DNA of 64,000 nt from ZC4RG30 sp049841155 (GCA_049841155.1 JASGHI010000003.1:1302001-1366000), one strand, 5' to 3'; shown: positions 8,308 to 16,868, numbered from the stretch's first letter. The notes: generated from the letters alone by a model not told the origin. Program-made: numbers and translations.

Positions 8308-9119
8308 CAGCTCCCGAAGATGCGCGCGAAGAAGCCTTTCTTCGGCTCTTCGGTGAAACGCAGGGGCCTCTCCTCACCCAGCAGCCGGCCGACTGCATCG
8401 GTATAGGCCTGGGCAACGTCGCTGCCCTCATTGAGGATCACGGGCGTACCGGCATTCGAAGCGGACAGCACATCGGTGGACTCAGGAATGACGCCGACCA
8501 CGTCCAGTCCGAGTATCTCCTTGACGTCTTCCACACTCATCATCTCGCCGAGCGCCACGCGGCTCGGACTGTAGCGCGTGAGCAGCAGGTATTCCTGCAC
8601 CTTGCCCTCGCCCTTCTCCGCCTTGGCCGTCTTGGCGGCCAGCAGGCCGAGGATGCGATCCGAATCGCGCACCGAGGACACCTCGGGGTTCACGACCACC
8701 ACGGCACGGTCCGCGTAGTACATCGCCAGGTGCGCGCCCTTCTCGATGCCGGCGGGCGAGTCGCAGAGGATGTAGTCGAAGCCCTCCGCAATCAGCTCGT
8801 CGAGCACCTTGCGGACACCCTCGGCACTCAGCGCGTCCTTGTCCCGGGTCTGCGAGGCCGCCAGCACATACAGTGACTCCAGACGCTTGTCCTTGATGAG
8901 CGCCTGCTTCAGCGTGCAGTCGCCCTGGATCACGTTGATGAAATCGTAAACCACGCGCCGCTCGCAACCCATGATGAGGTCGAGGTTGCGCAGGCCGACG
9001 TCGAAATCGATGACGGCCACTTTCTTGCCGCGCTGCGCGAGGCCGCAGGCAAGGCTCGCGGACGTCGTGGTCTTCCCCACGCCACCCTTGCCGGAAGTCA
9101 CAACGAGAATTTCAGTCAC
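8307..9119 (-). CDS. minD: Septum site-determining ATPase MinD
   Basis: 270 residues, the same length as E. coli MinD. The start is a GTG at 9119 (protein VTEILVVTSGKGG), chosen because the deviant Walker A motif GKGGVGKTTT must lie near the N-terminus and GAGGAG lies upstream. Other landmarks: DFDVGLRNLD, CDSPAGIEKGA (Walker B region), and a C-terminal amphipathic membrane helix KKGFFARIFGS. In the ATP form it dimerises on the inner membrane, recruits MinC to block FtsZ assembly and is released by MinE. Order minC-minD-minE is conserved. Confidence 0.96.
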   Translation of the reverse strand: MTEILVVTSGKGGVGKTTTSASLACGLAQRGKKVAVIDFDVGLRNLDLIMGCERRVVYDFINVIQGDCTLKQALIKDKRLESLYVLAASQTRDKDALSAEGVRKVLDELIAEGFDYILCDSPAGIEKGAHLAMYYADRAVVVVNPEVSSVRDSDRILGLLAAKTAKAEKGEGKVQEYLLLTRYSPSRVALGEMMSVEDVKEILGLDVVGVIPESTDVLSASNAGTPVILNEGSDVAQAYTDAVGRLLGEERPLRFTEEPKKGFFARIFGS

Positions 9120-9133
9120 TGGAATGGTTCTCC

Positions 9134-9856
9134 TCAGCCGCCGAGGCGGGCGAAATGCAGTTCGTCGTCGGCGAGCCAGGCCTGCACCGGATGGCCCTCG
9201 AGCTCCGGCGGCAGGGTCTCGAACACCCGGAAAACACCTGCGATGGCCACCAGCTCCGCGCGGAATTCCTGGCAGAACACGCGCGCGGTGGTATCGCCGC
9301 GTGTGCCGGCCATGGCGCGCCCGCGCAGCACGCCGTAGATGTGCAGGCAACCGTCCGCGATCACCTCGGCGCCCGCACCGACCATCGCGGTGACGATGAG
9401 ATCGCGGTCCCGGGCATACACCTTCTGGCCGGAGCGCACCGGCCGGGAATGCTGCAATCCCGTCATGGGCGCAGGACGGACCTCCGCTGCCGGCGCGGCA
9501 GCCGGTGCGCGCACAGCGGGCCGGGCCGGCCGGCTCAGCACGGGCAGCGACAGCGAGTGCGCAAGCTCAGGCACCCAGGCCGCGCCTTCGGCAATGCCCA
9601 CGGTGAGCATCCCCACGCGCTTCATGGCGTCCATCACCGCACGCACCTCGGGCGCCTGCGGCGCTTCGGCGAGCAGATCGAGGTCCAGGCACAGCGCCGT
9701 GCGCTGGAAGAACTGCGGCGCGGTGGCCACGCGGCCCGTAAGCTCATCGAGCAGCGCACCCGGATCCAGGGAACGCAGACGCCCCTGAAGAATGCCGATC
9801 TGTGTGTACCGCAGTTCGATGACGGAAGGAGCAGTGGCTTCGGCGGGCTGGTTCAT
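9134..9856 (-). CDS. minC: Septum site-determining protein MinC
   Basis: 240 residues from ATG 9856 (MNQPAEATAPSVIELRYTQI); an upstream in-frame ATG would add 13 unlikely residues. The N-terminal domain (to about residue 105) interacts with FtsZ. An Ala/Pro-rich linker follows, then the C-terminal beta-helix domain with SGQKVYARDRDLIV, GAEVIADGCLHIYGVLRGRA and GDTTARVFCQEF, which dimerises and binds MinD. It prevents Z-ring formation away from mid-cell. First gene of the operon; minD starts 14 bases beyond its stop. Confidence 0.94.
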   Translation of the reverse strand: MNQPAEATAPSVIELRYTQIGILQGRLRSLDPGALLDELTGRVATAPQFFQRTALCLDLDLLAEAPQAPEVRAVMDAMKRVGMLTVGIAEGAAWVPELAHSLSLPVLSRPARPAVRAPAAAPAAEVRPAPMTGLQHSRPVRSGQKVYARDRDLIVTAMVGAGAEVIADGCLHIYGVLRGRAMAGTRGDTTARVFCQEFRAELVAIAGVFRVFETLPPELEGHPVQAWLADDELHFARLGG

Positions 9857-9917
9857 GAAAGCGCGGTAGTGTACCGGCATATGCCAGTGGGGCAAACCCG
9901 TTCGCCCGACGCGACAA

Positions 9918-11315
9918 TTACGCCCGGCCCCTGGAGATCAGGTAAAGGCCGTAGGTGAAGATCGGGATCAGGAACACCAGCCAGAACACATAGGACGCGT
10001 AGCGATAGCCATTGGCAATCAGCCCGATGATGCCGACGGCCGAAGCCGCGTAAACCGCGAACACCATGCACCCCAACGCCACTGCGGGACGCACCCAGGA
10101 GGGCATGGAACTGCCCCGGTCGTGCAGCGCCCCCTCGATGCGCTCGTTCAGGCCGTGCAGCATGCCGGCGCCCGTCTTGATCAGGGCGCCGAGAATCACC
10201 ACCTTCACCAGCGTTGCCAGCCATTGCACGTCCAGGCGCTGCAGGATCAACGGCCCGGCGATGGCACCGGCGATCAGCGCTTCCGAGCGCGTGCGGAAAT
10301 GGCGCGCCACGAAGATCAGGGTGGGCACCGCGGCCACGTTATAGCCAGCATAGCTGGCCGCGCTCCACGCCGCCTCGCCCACCTGCACCGGCGTGGAAGC
10401 CAGCGCGGTCCCCAGCTCATTGCCGAAGCGGCCCAGCGCCATGAAGGCGACGGATCCCAACGCCTCGGGGATACCGGCCATGTCCAGCAGCATCTTGCCC
10501 ACCGCCGACGACACTACCGACAGCACGATCAGCAAGGTGGCGAGGTAAGCCAGCTCGAACAGCCACCAGAAGCGGCCGAGAAGCACCTTGCAGAAACTGC
10601 GGTAGTCGAAGGTGCGGAACTGCCTGGCCAGTTCGAAAGAGATCATGGCGACCGCGCCGATGAGGACGGCGGTCAGGGCCATGCCGACCAGCCCGGTAGC
10701 CGGCCCCTTCGAGACAAAGAACTCCACCAGCTCACGGCCGGTGGCATAGCCGCCACCCACCATGACGGCCATGATGACGAGCCCCGGCACGAAGGTCTGG
10801 GGGTTGCGGTCGTACAGCGGGAACAGCGACGACTGCACCATCACCTTGATGCGGTGCCCAGGCAGGAAGGTATGGTCCACGTTCGGCAGGCCGAATCGGT
10901 AACGCTCCACCTTGCCCGGCCTCAGCGCGCGCGGTTTGTCGAAGCCGTCCACGTAGCGGCCGCGGAAGATATCGATACCCACCGCCAGCTCATAGCCCGA
11001 CATCTGCGGCGCATAGCCGTTGTCGTCAGGGTACAAGTCGATCAGCTTCACCACCCAGTCGCTGTCGCTGCTGCTGGTCGCGGCATACAGGTCCACCTGC
11101 GGCGCGCCCATGATGTGCACCGGCCGGGCCGGATCGGAAACATAGTCGTCGTGCCCGCCCGCGGGCGGCATGGCGAAACTCAGGCTGTCGTTCGCAGCGA
11201 GAAACAAGGGCGTCGGCTTGCCAGCCGGCCATCGCGGTGAGGCATTCCAGCGGTTGCGGCCGGTTTCATAGGTCAGCGCGGCGGGGATGCGGGGGTCCAG
11301 CGCGCCTTTCGGCAA
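9918..11315 (-). CDS. In-frame chimera: CocE-type hydrolase C-terminal domain fused to a YkvI-like membrane protein
   Basis: 465 residues from a TTG at 11315. Residues 1-176 match the jelly-roll C-terminal domain of X-Pro dipeptidyl-peptidase/CocE hydrolases (LTYETGRNRW, HIMGAPQVDLYAATSSSDSD, LPGHRIKVMVQSS, PLYDRNPQTFVP). From residue 177 the sequence is a polytopic inner-membrane protein of the YkvI type, related to amino-acid transporters (PGLVIMAVMVGGGYATGREL at its usual N-terminus, then about nine to ten membrane segments). The join is at GTGCCGGGGC, 10779-10790, and lacks the normal ends of both parents. The hydrolase catalytic domain is absent and an in-frame TAG precedes the fragment. 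If translated, the cytoplasm would carry an orphan jelly-roll. It could also be an assembly join. Confidence 0.7.
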   Translation of the reverse strand: MPKGALDPRIPAALTYETGRNRWNASPRWPAGKPTPLFLAANDSLSFAMPPAGGHDDYVSDPARPVHIMGAPQVDLYAATSSSDSDWVVKLIDLYPDDNGYAPQMSGYELAVGIDIFRGRYVDGFDKPRALRPGKVERYRFGLPNVDHTFLPGHRIKVMVQSSLFPLYDRNPQTFVPGLVIMAVMVGGGYATGRELVEFFVSKGPATGLVGMALTAVLIGAVAMISFELARQFRTFDYRSFCKVLLGRFWWLFELAYLATLLIVLSVVSSAVGKMLLDMAGIPEALGSVAFMALGRFGNELGTALASTPVQVGEAAWSAASYAGYNVAAVPTLIFVARHFRTRSEALIAGAIAGPLILQRLDVQWLATLVKVVILGALIKTGAGMLHGLNERIEGALHDRGSSMPSWVRPAVALGCMVFAVYAASAVGIIGLIANGYRYASYVFWLVFLIPIFTYGLYLISRGRA

Positions 11316-11330
11316 GGGTACCTAGAGACG
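10788..11330 (-). pseudogene. Remnant of a CocE/NonD-family hydrolase (C-terminal domain only)
   Basis: This is the hydrolase-derived part of the chimera. The serine-hydrolase domain that should precede it is missing, and homology stops at an in-frame TAG near 11330, where the lower-GC island begins. Its own C-terminal tail after NPQTFVP is also lost to the fusion. In full-length relatives this enzyme cleaves esters or X-Pro peptide bonds; the remnant cannot, since no catalytic Ser/Asp/His set is present. It marks the left edge of a rearrangement. Confidence 0.65.
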
Positions 11331-11550
11331 CTCGACATTTGACCGTGACAAGGTTACCTCCTCGCCTCGGCGCGAAACATCTTGAGCAAAGCCATAGCCA
11401 TCATGGTTGGCGACGCGCCAGGCTTGGAAAACCACGCACTGGCACTGCTCTGCACCTATGCTATGGTGTGAGTTTTTCGGTTCACTTTTCGCCTACTGAT
11501 CGTCTCACATAAATAACCCAAAGCTCAGCAAAAACCAAAGGAGAACAGAA

Positions 11551-12900
11551 ATGAGAAATGTCTGCCGATTCTTTCCGGGCGGATCAGCGTTCGCTTTGGT
11601 GCTGGCCATAGGGCCCATCCTGCCGATCTGCGCGGTGGCAGCGCCGAGTGTTTATCCAACCGGCGTGACGATCCATGACAAGGACGCCTATGCAACCGAC
11701 ATCATGTTCAGCGCCAGTGACGGCAATACCTATCTAATCGACATGACAGGAAAGGTGCTTAAGAACTGGCCGAACAAGGGAGAACCCGCGGCGATCGTCG
11801 ATCCGGCGCTGGTTGGCGGGCGCAAGGGAGTCGCTGGCTTGCAACTCGCCAGGGCGGATGGCACCACGATGCCGCAATTTGCCGGGGTCGGCCTTATTCC
11901 TGGCATGGCGATCGATAAGGTCAACAAGACTTTCGGCTTGGTCACCTGGGACGGAAAACGGCTCTGGCAGTGGGACGGCCCGGACTCGGTCGGGGCGGCG
12001 CTCCAGCATCACGATTGGGGAAAACTGCCCAGCGGCAACATGCTGATCCTGTCCAACCGGGTCATCAACCACGCACGCTTCGCTGATCGAAAAATTGTCG
12101 ACGACATGATCTACGAGGTCGATCCGACCGGCAAGGTCGTCTGGTCATGGTCGGCGACCGACCATCTCGACGAATTCGGCTTCACACCCGAACAGTTAAA
12201 GCTGGTCGAGAATGCAGATAGTCCCGATTACCTGCATCTTAATGCAGCGTCGGCGCTAGGCCCGAATCATTGGGAGAAGGCAGGCGACAAGCGGTTTGCT
12301 GCTAACAACATCATCATCAGCTCGCGCAACGCCAATTTCGTCGCGATCATCGATCGCGAGTCCGGCCATATTGTTTGGAATATCGGCCCCAACTACCGTG
12401 GCCAGAGCCGTGCTGACCGCTACAAGGTGCCGCGCCCGATCGACCAGACCAGTGGTCAACACGACCCGCACATGATCTCAGAGGGCCTGCCCGGCGCGGG
12501 CAACATACTGTTGTTCGACAATGAAGGCGACGCCGGTTATCCGTCGGTGCAGCGGCCGGTGCTGGGTGGCTCTCGTGTGCTGGAGATTGACCCTTCCTCC
12601 AAGCAGGTCGTATGGCAATACATCGGCTCGATGAGCGGGCGACCCGACTGGACATTTTTCAGCCCATTCGTCAGCAGCGTTCAACGCCTGCCCAACGGCA
12701 ATACGCTGATCGACGAAGGAGCTAACGGTCGCTTCTTTCAGGTAACTCCGGCTGGCAAGATCGTTTGGGAGTATGTCTCGCCTTATTGGGGACCCGCGCT
12801 GGACTCAGGCGGCGGCGGGCGAAGCAACGTCATTTATCGAGCACAGGCGGTGCCGCTGTCCTGGATACCGGCAGACTCCGACACTGCATCGACGCAATGA
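11551..12900 (+). CDS. Arylsulfotransferase (ASST) family protein, exported
   Basis: 449 residues; AAGGAG lies seven bases before the ATG. Residues 1-31 form a Sec signal peptide ending in CAVAAPS. The body is a beta-propeller of the PF14269-type arylsulfotransferase family: repeated blade motifs such as DMTGKVLKNWPNKG, DPTGKVVWSWSATDH and TPAGKIVWEYVSPYW, and conserved His-rich loops HHDWGKLPSGNMLIL, DYLHLNAAS and QHDPHMI. RLPNGNTLIDEGANGR is the family signature near the C-terminus. ASSTs move sulfate between phenolic donors and acceptors in the periplasm without PAPS. GC content is visibly below that of the core genes, and a TonB receptor lies opposite downstream, so this is probably an acquired uptake/detoxification pair. 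Confidence 0.8.
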   Translation: MRNVCRFFPGGSAFALVLAIGPILPICAVAAPSVYPTGVTIHDKDAYATDIMFSASDGNTYLIDMTGKVLKNWPNKGEPAAIVDPALVGGRKGVAGLQLARADGTTMPQFAGVGLIPGMAIDKVNKTFGLVTWDGKRLWQWDGPDSVGAALQHHDWGKLPSGNMLILSNRVINHARFADRKIVDDMIYEVDPTGKVVWSWSATDHLDEFGFTPEQLKLVENADSPDYLHLNAASALGPNHWEKAGDKRFAANNIIISSRNANFVAIIDRESGHIVWNIGPNYRGQSRADRYKVPRPIDQTSGQHDPHMISEGLPGAGNILLFDNEGDAGYPSVQRPVLGGSRVLEIDPSSKQVVWQYIGSMSGRPDWTFFSPFVSSVQRLPNGNTLIDEGANGRFFQVTPAGKIVWEYVSPYWGPALDSGGGGRSNVIYRAQAVPLSWIPADSDTASTQ

Positions 12901-12914
12901 TTTCGGATGCTCGG

Positions 12915-12995
12915 CTGCTGACAGCCCCGCCCAAATGCCTTGGGCATGTAGGGTGAACTGTTATCGGTCATCACACGCTGCACGTGGATACCATG
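12915..12995 (-). mobile_element. Relic of an IS481-family transposase (DDE domain fragment)
   Basis: On the minus strand about 27 codons read HGIHVQRVMTDNSSPYMPKA followed by FGRGCQQ. This matches the segment around the second catalytic Asp of IS481-type transposases (usually R-VMTDNGS-Y-S-AF---C). Nothing recognisable continues on either side, and no terminal repeats were found, so only a scar is left. It sits between the convergent ASST and TonB-receptor genes and supports mobility of this segment. Confidence 0.6.
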
Positions 12996-13092
12996 ACCAT
13001 GAGCGACGTCCCTCCGGCAGGGGAAACTGATGTCTCGCAGCATCAGCTTCCTCCAACCGGAGGGAAAGGAACAACTACAGAAACATCACACT

Positions 13093-15483
13093 CTAGAAAC
13101 CATGACGGAACTGCAGCCCGATCTGTCGCGGGCGCGACACGCTCACCATCGTACGCGGCACCCATACTCCGTTGACAAGGAAGGCCTCGGCACGATCAGG
13201 GATGTTGTCACCGTAGTTCGCCATCTTGTCGAACAGGTTGTTTACATAGAACGTCAGCTCGTTCCTAGTGGTGCGCACACCGAAGCGCAGGTTCGTCAAG
13301 GAATACGCGCTACGCTGTGCGGGACTGGCGACACTATTGTTGACCGAAATACTGCTTCCCACATAAGACCAGTCGATGGACGCGAGGCCCTCATAGTTGG
13401 CGCTGAGTGAATGCGTGAACATCGCGCCAACGGTGCCTGTCGAGTTCGGCGTGTCGGACAGCTTGTCGCCCACCTTCTGGTTGGTACGACCGCCCGCGTC
13501 GTCGGTGATCTTCCCGAGCGTGTAACCGTAGGCAACACGAAGCGACAGATTGGGAGTGACATTGCCACTCAGCTCCAATTCACCACCCCGCACACGTGCA
13601 GCACCGGCGTTGGCCGTGAAGTTGGTACCACACTTGAGCGCCACGTTCTGCTGGATATCCTCCCAATCGGTCTGAAATACCGCTCCGGTTACCAGGAAAT
13701 TGTGCACAGCCTTCTTGGCGCCCACCTCATAGGTCCAGACACCGTCTGATTTATAGCCGGCCAGATAGTCGGCCGGCGAGATGCCAAGCTGGTTGTAGAC
13801 TTCATCCTGGCACTGGACCAACGGCGGCGTAGCCGTTGCACCACCGCCGGGGCGGAAACCCTTGGCGGCCGACACATAGATGTTGGTTTCCTTGTCCGGT
13901 GCCAACGACAGACTGACCTTCGGACTGTATCCGTCGGATTTCTGTGGCACCGTGCGGCGAGTGACCGGATCGTTCAGGCCGATCGCGAAGCCCTGCTGCG
14001 TACTGACGCCGCTGGTCTCGATATTGTACTTACGCAGACCCACATCCAGTGTCCAATACCCAAGCGTATATGACCAATCGGTGAACACCGCCCGCTGCGT
14101 CGTCACGTTGTTGCCCGAGGTGGAGAAATAGATATCCGTAGTAATGTCGTTGCCGGGCGAGTAAATCGCGGTGCCCGAAGCAGCAATGCCGGGCATGACG
14201 CGCTTGGCGCTCCAGTTGCTGCTTTCGGCGCGTTGATAGTAGGCGCCCACGATGCCGGAGAGCCCAGGCAACGGATTGAGCGCCACGCGCAGTTCTTCCT
14301 GGAAATTCTTGTAGCGTCCGCTACCACCCCCGGTAACGGCGCCGAAATTAGTATAGGCAGGGAAGAAGCTGTTGCTGCCGCCCTCATTGGCCAGGAACTG
14401 ATGCATGGCCTCGCTCGAATCCTGAGAGTCGGTCGAATCCTGCATATAGTAGCTGGTCGCCGAAGTGATACTCCATTTCTCGGCATTGTAGTTGAGCGTC
14501 AGTGCGGGCAACCACCAACTGGTCTGGGAGTACTCGACGACATTGTAGGCCCGCTCGACAACCAGCGACGTGGGGTCGTAGCCTGGGTTGCCACGGTAAA
14601 CCAGCGGGAAACCATTGGGGTAGCTTTCGCGTTGCGTCAGCAGCTTGAAAGTGGCATCGAAGCTGTCTGACAATTTGTACAGCGCCGACACGGAACCGCC
14701 GTACTGGTAAGCCTCGCCGGTATTGCGATAGGCCCTCTTCACATCTGATCGGTCGGTTACAGGCGCCACCCGCGTGACGTAGCCTGAATCGTGATTCATG
14801 AAGCCCATCGCGCGCACCGCCAACCTATCCGGGATCAGCACGAAATTGGCAATGGCACTGCCACCAAAATCCGGCGAACCGGCATGCGCTGTGGTGCCGC
14901 CATTCAACGTGTAGCGCGCATCCTCGTCCACGAATGAGGGTTGTTTGGTGATGATACGCACCGTGCCACCGATCGCAGCGGAGCCATACAACGTACCCTG
15001 CGGCCCCCTCAACACTTCGATGCGCGCCACGTCCACGATACGTGGATTCTGCGTCACAGGGATGGGTGTATCGTCAATGTACAGCGAGGTCGTGTTAGCG
15101 CCCGTCATACCACGGATCGAAATTGCGCGCGACCTAGAGAAATTAGCGCGTCCAGTGGATCCTTCGTTGAAGGTCAGGTTGGGGATCTTGTTGCCGTAAT
15201 CGGCGAAACTGCGGATGTTGTAGTTGGTCAGTGTCTCTTCTGAAATCGCGGTAATGGCTTGAGGTACCGAGATGATGGTTTCATCCTTCTTGCGGGCGGA
15301 AACCACCACTTCCTCCAGCGAATCGGCCGAACTCGCGGCTGGCGCCGCATCGGCGGCCCATGACACCCGCGACCCGCACAACGCGCTGACACTCAAAGCC
15401 ACGAGCCCCAACGTCGTGGCTGCATTGCGTGCAGAAAAACAACCGAATCCCTCCAGCGAGAAGGTCCTACTGATATTCCTCAT
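13093..15483 (-). CDS. TonB-dependent outer membrane receptor
   Basis: 796 residues with GAGGG ten bases before the ATG. Residues 1-44 are a signal peptide (ending SWAADA). Then comes a TonB-box-like EEVVVSARKKDE, a plug domain (SVPQAITAISEETL, ISIRGMTGANTTSLYIDD, RIEVLRGPQGTLYGSAAIGG) and a 22-strand barrel closing with the C-terminal aromatic RHGF. Such receptors import large or scarce ligands across the outer membrane using TonB energy. The type is common in sphingomonads and Nevskiales for plant phenolics, steroids or glycans. Lower GC than the core genes. It is divergent from the small ORF and exported trio at 15776-18066, with candidate regulatory repeats between. Confidence 0.9.
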   Translation of the reverse strand: MRNISRTFSLEGFGCFSARNAATTLGLVALSVSALCGSRVSWAADAAPAASSADSLEEVVVSARKKDETIISVPQAITAISEETLTNYNIRSFADYGNKIPNLTFNEGSTGRANFSRSRAISIRGMTGANTTSLYIDDTPIPVTQNPRIVDVARIEVLRGPQGTLYGSAAIGGTVRIITKQPSFVDEDARYTLNGGTTAHAGSPDFGGSAIANFVLIPDRLAVRAMGFMNHDSGYVTRVAPVTDRSDVKRAYRNTGEAYQYGGSVSALYKLSDSFDATFKLLTQRESYPNGFPLVYRGNPGYDPTSLVVERAYNVVEYSQTSWWLPALTLNYNAEKWSITSATSYYMQDSTDSQDSSEAMHQFLANEGGSNSFFPAYTNFGAVTGGGSGRYKNFQEELRVALNPLPGLSGIVGAYYQRAESSNWSAKRVMPGIAASGTAIYSPGNDITTDIYFSTSGNNVTTQRAVFTDWSYTLGYWTLDVGLRKYNIETSGVSTQQGFAIGLNDPVTRRTVPQKSDGYSPKVSLSLAPDKETNIYVSAAKGFRPGGGATATPPLVQCQDEVYNQLGISPADYLAGYKSDGVWTYEVGAKKAVHNFLVTGAVFQTDWEDIQQNVALKCGTNFTANAGAARVRGGELELSGNVTPNLSLRVAYGYTLGKITDDAGGRTNQKVGDKLSDTPNSTGTVGAMFTHSLSANYEGLASIDWSYVGSSISVNNSVASPAQRSAYSLTNLRFGVRTTRNELTFYVNNLFDKMANYGDNIPDRAEAFLVNGVWVPRTMVSVSRPRQIGLQFRHGF

Positions 15484-15700
15484 TTTTCATCTGCCCTCTG
15501 CTTGTATTGCCGATAAGATTCTAGAAACAGCTCCCGAGCATGAACCTACAACCAATTCAACCTTAAGCCCGAGGGCGACCGCCACACAAACAGCACCATG
15601 CACGAGGTATGCCACGAGCACTTTTCAGGACGTCGATGTCATGCCAAGCGCGCCCATCTCCATGGCTGCGTCAGCGCATGAAACGAGGTGCGCTATTTTG

Positions 15701-15730
15701 TTGACAGCCAGCCGCCGCGGAGCACATATT
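15701..15730 (+). promoter_or_regulatory. Candidate sigma-70 promoter
   Basis: A perfect -35 TTGACA (15701-15706) and CATATT (15725-15730, four of six matches) are 18 bases apart. It lies 45 bases upstream of the small ORF at 15776 and about 330 upstream of the exported trio, reading toward both. Confidence 0.4.
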
Positions 15731-15775
15731 GCAAACTGCTCTAAATAACAACAAAGTTCAAGGGTGGAGACAGAG

Positions 15776-15880
15776 ATGGCGCGTGGAGTCGTGAACGCAT
15801 CGTGGTGCAACGATGCATTATCGTGGTGCAACGATGCATCTTTGCTGCCCCCCAAGGCGGCATGTATCCCAGGTCGTTGA
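15776..15880 (+). CDS. Small ORF (34 residues) with a Cys-containing heptapeptide repeat
   Basis: The ATG has GGAGA five bases upstream, the best ribosome site in the gap, and a candidate promoter before that. The peptide begins MARGVVNASWCNDAL and continues SWCNDASLLPPKAACIPGR. The two SWCNDA units are encoded by an exact 20-base repeat with a 21-base period, so the repeat stays in frame. It has three cysteines, no signal peptide and no membrane segment. It could be a leader peptide, a small regulator, or a chance frame over duplicated operators. No family is recognised. Confidence 0.35.
   Translation: MARGVVNASWCNDALSWCNDASLLPPKAACIPGR
15799..15839. repeat. Two tandem copies of a 20-mer containing inverted arms
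   Basis: ATCGTGGTGCAACGATGCAT occurs exactly at 15799-15818 and 15820-15839. Each copy has ATCGT...ACGAT inverted arms around GGTGCA, extended to GCATCGT/ACGATGC in the first. This looks like a duplicated protein-binding site or small hairpin, between divergent genes. Confidence 0.7.
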
Positions 15881-16058
15881 TGAGCCGACCCTGCTTATCC
15901 GCAAGTTTGTGCGTATGGATCCTGTTGAAGGATTGATACATAACTTAGATTGCGAGCAAGAGAGTGAACGGCCAGTGGGTACCACACGCGATGGTCTCTG
16001 TGTCGGGCCTTCGGCAATTCAGACTGCAGTTCCGCAACGGCTTCTGAGGATTGATCAG

Positions 16059-16868
16059 ATGAAGCAAAGCAAAGACAGGCCACACCCCGGCGTTCTATGG
16101 CTTTCGTGGCTGCTGCTGTTCGCGGGCTGGGAAGCCGCCACGGCCGCCACACCGGATCTTGCCGGCGTATACGACATCACTGGCGGCTTCCGCGGACCGG
16201 ATCCGGGGCTCGGCGAGCTCAAGCCCCTCAACAACCACGGCGACGAAGCCACCAAGCGTCTGGTGCCCTGGGCACGTGCCAAGATGGAGGCCAGCGCAGA
16301 CTACAGCGCGATTGACGACTATGGCGCCGTGTGCGGACCGACCGGATTCTTCCGCCATCCGACCACCGTGGTGGGTTACATGGTACTGCAGTCGCCCACC
16401 CAGATCTGGCTGGTGTCGATGGATCTGGGGCAGGTCGGCGTGCGTCGCGTGTATCTCACGGACAAGCATCCACGCACGCTGCGTCCCAGCTGGAATGGCC
16501 ACTCGATAGGACACTTCGAAGGCGACACACTGGTCGTGGATACTGTCGGCTTCAACGACAAGTCGTGGCTGGGCTCGGAACTGCAGCCGCACACCGAAGA
16601 GCTGCACGTGATCGAGTACATCAAGACCGTGAAGGACGGCAGGTACCTGGAGATCCGCTCGGTCATCGATGACCGCAAAGCGCTTACGGGTCCCTACACC
16701 TACACCCGTTACTACAAGCGCGTCGACAAACCCTTCGAGGCTGTGGAGTCCGGCTGCAACCAGGAAGCCGAAGAACAGGAAATCTGGGCGTACATGCGCG
16801 ATGAGGCGATCAAGCAATTCGATATCAATCGCCAGAATTCCCAATCCACCGGGGAGAAGACCCAGTGA
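16059..16868 (+). CDS. Exported protein of unknown function (first of a coupled trio)
   Basis: 269 residues from ATG 16059, with GAGGA eight bases upstream; the frame is open further 5' but without a plausible start. A signal peptide spans roughly residues 1-33 (WLSWLLLFAGWEAATAATPD). Conserved blocks include DLAGVYDITGG, DDYGAVCGPTGFFRHP, HPRTLRPSWNGHSIGHFEGD, LVVDTVGFNDKSWLG and YTYTRYYKR. The YxDxRxHP...GxSIGxFEGxTLVVDTxGF signature is shared with the next gene, so the two are paralogues. I do not recognise an enzyme activity. Its stop overlaps the start of the next gene, indicating one operon. Confidence 0.75.
   Translation: MKQSKDRPHPGVLWLSWLLLFAGWEAATAATPDLAGVYDITGGFRGPDPGLGELKPLNNHGDEATKRLVPWARAKMEASADYSAIDDYGAVCGPTGFFRHPTTVVGYMVLQSPTQIWLVSMDLGQVGVRRVYLTDKHPRTLRPSWNGHSIGHFEGDTLVVDTVGFNDKSWLGSELQPHTEELHVIEYIKTVKDGRYLEIRSVIDDRKALTGPYTYTRYYKRVDKPFEAVESGCNQEAEEQEIWAYMRDEAIKQFDINRQNSQSTGEKTQ

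Larger units (their letters stand above)
15484..16058. other. 575-base intergenic stretch with promoter, small ORF and 21-bp tandem repeat
   Basis: This gap separates the TonB receptor from the exported trio. It contains a candidate sigma-70 promoter (15701-15730), a 34-codon ORF with a good ribosome site (15776-15880) and two tandem copies of a 20-mer. From 15881 to 16058 the strand is open in the frame of the downstream gene but codes for nothing recognisable. No tRNA, terminator with a T-tract or transposase end was seen. Confidence 0.6.

Noticed and set aside
11439..11453. Sigma-54-like TGGCAC...TGC element before the arylsulfotransferase
   Set aside because: The GG-to-GC spacing is one base short of the strict requirement, so it is probably chance.
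11349..11471. Forty-codon open stretch ending before the arylsulfotransferase
   Set aside because: It has no start codon with a ribosome site and no recognisable family; it may be the tail of a lost gene but cannot be supported.
15741..15941. Minus-strand 66-residue frame over the tandem repeats
   Set aside because: No ribosome site and no family; less convincing than the plus-strand small ORF.
15813..16058. N-terminal extension of the first exported-trio protein
   Set aside because: The signal peptide begins at 16059 with a good ribosome site; the extension would bury it and has no conserved features.
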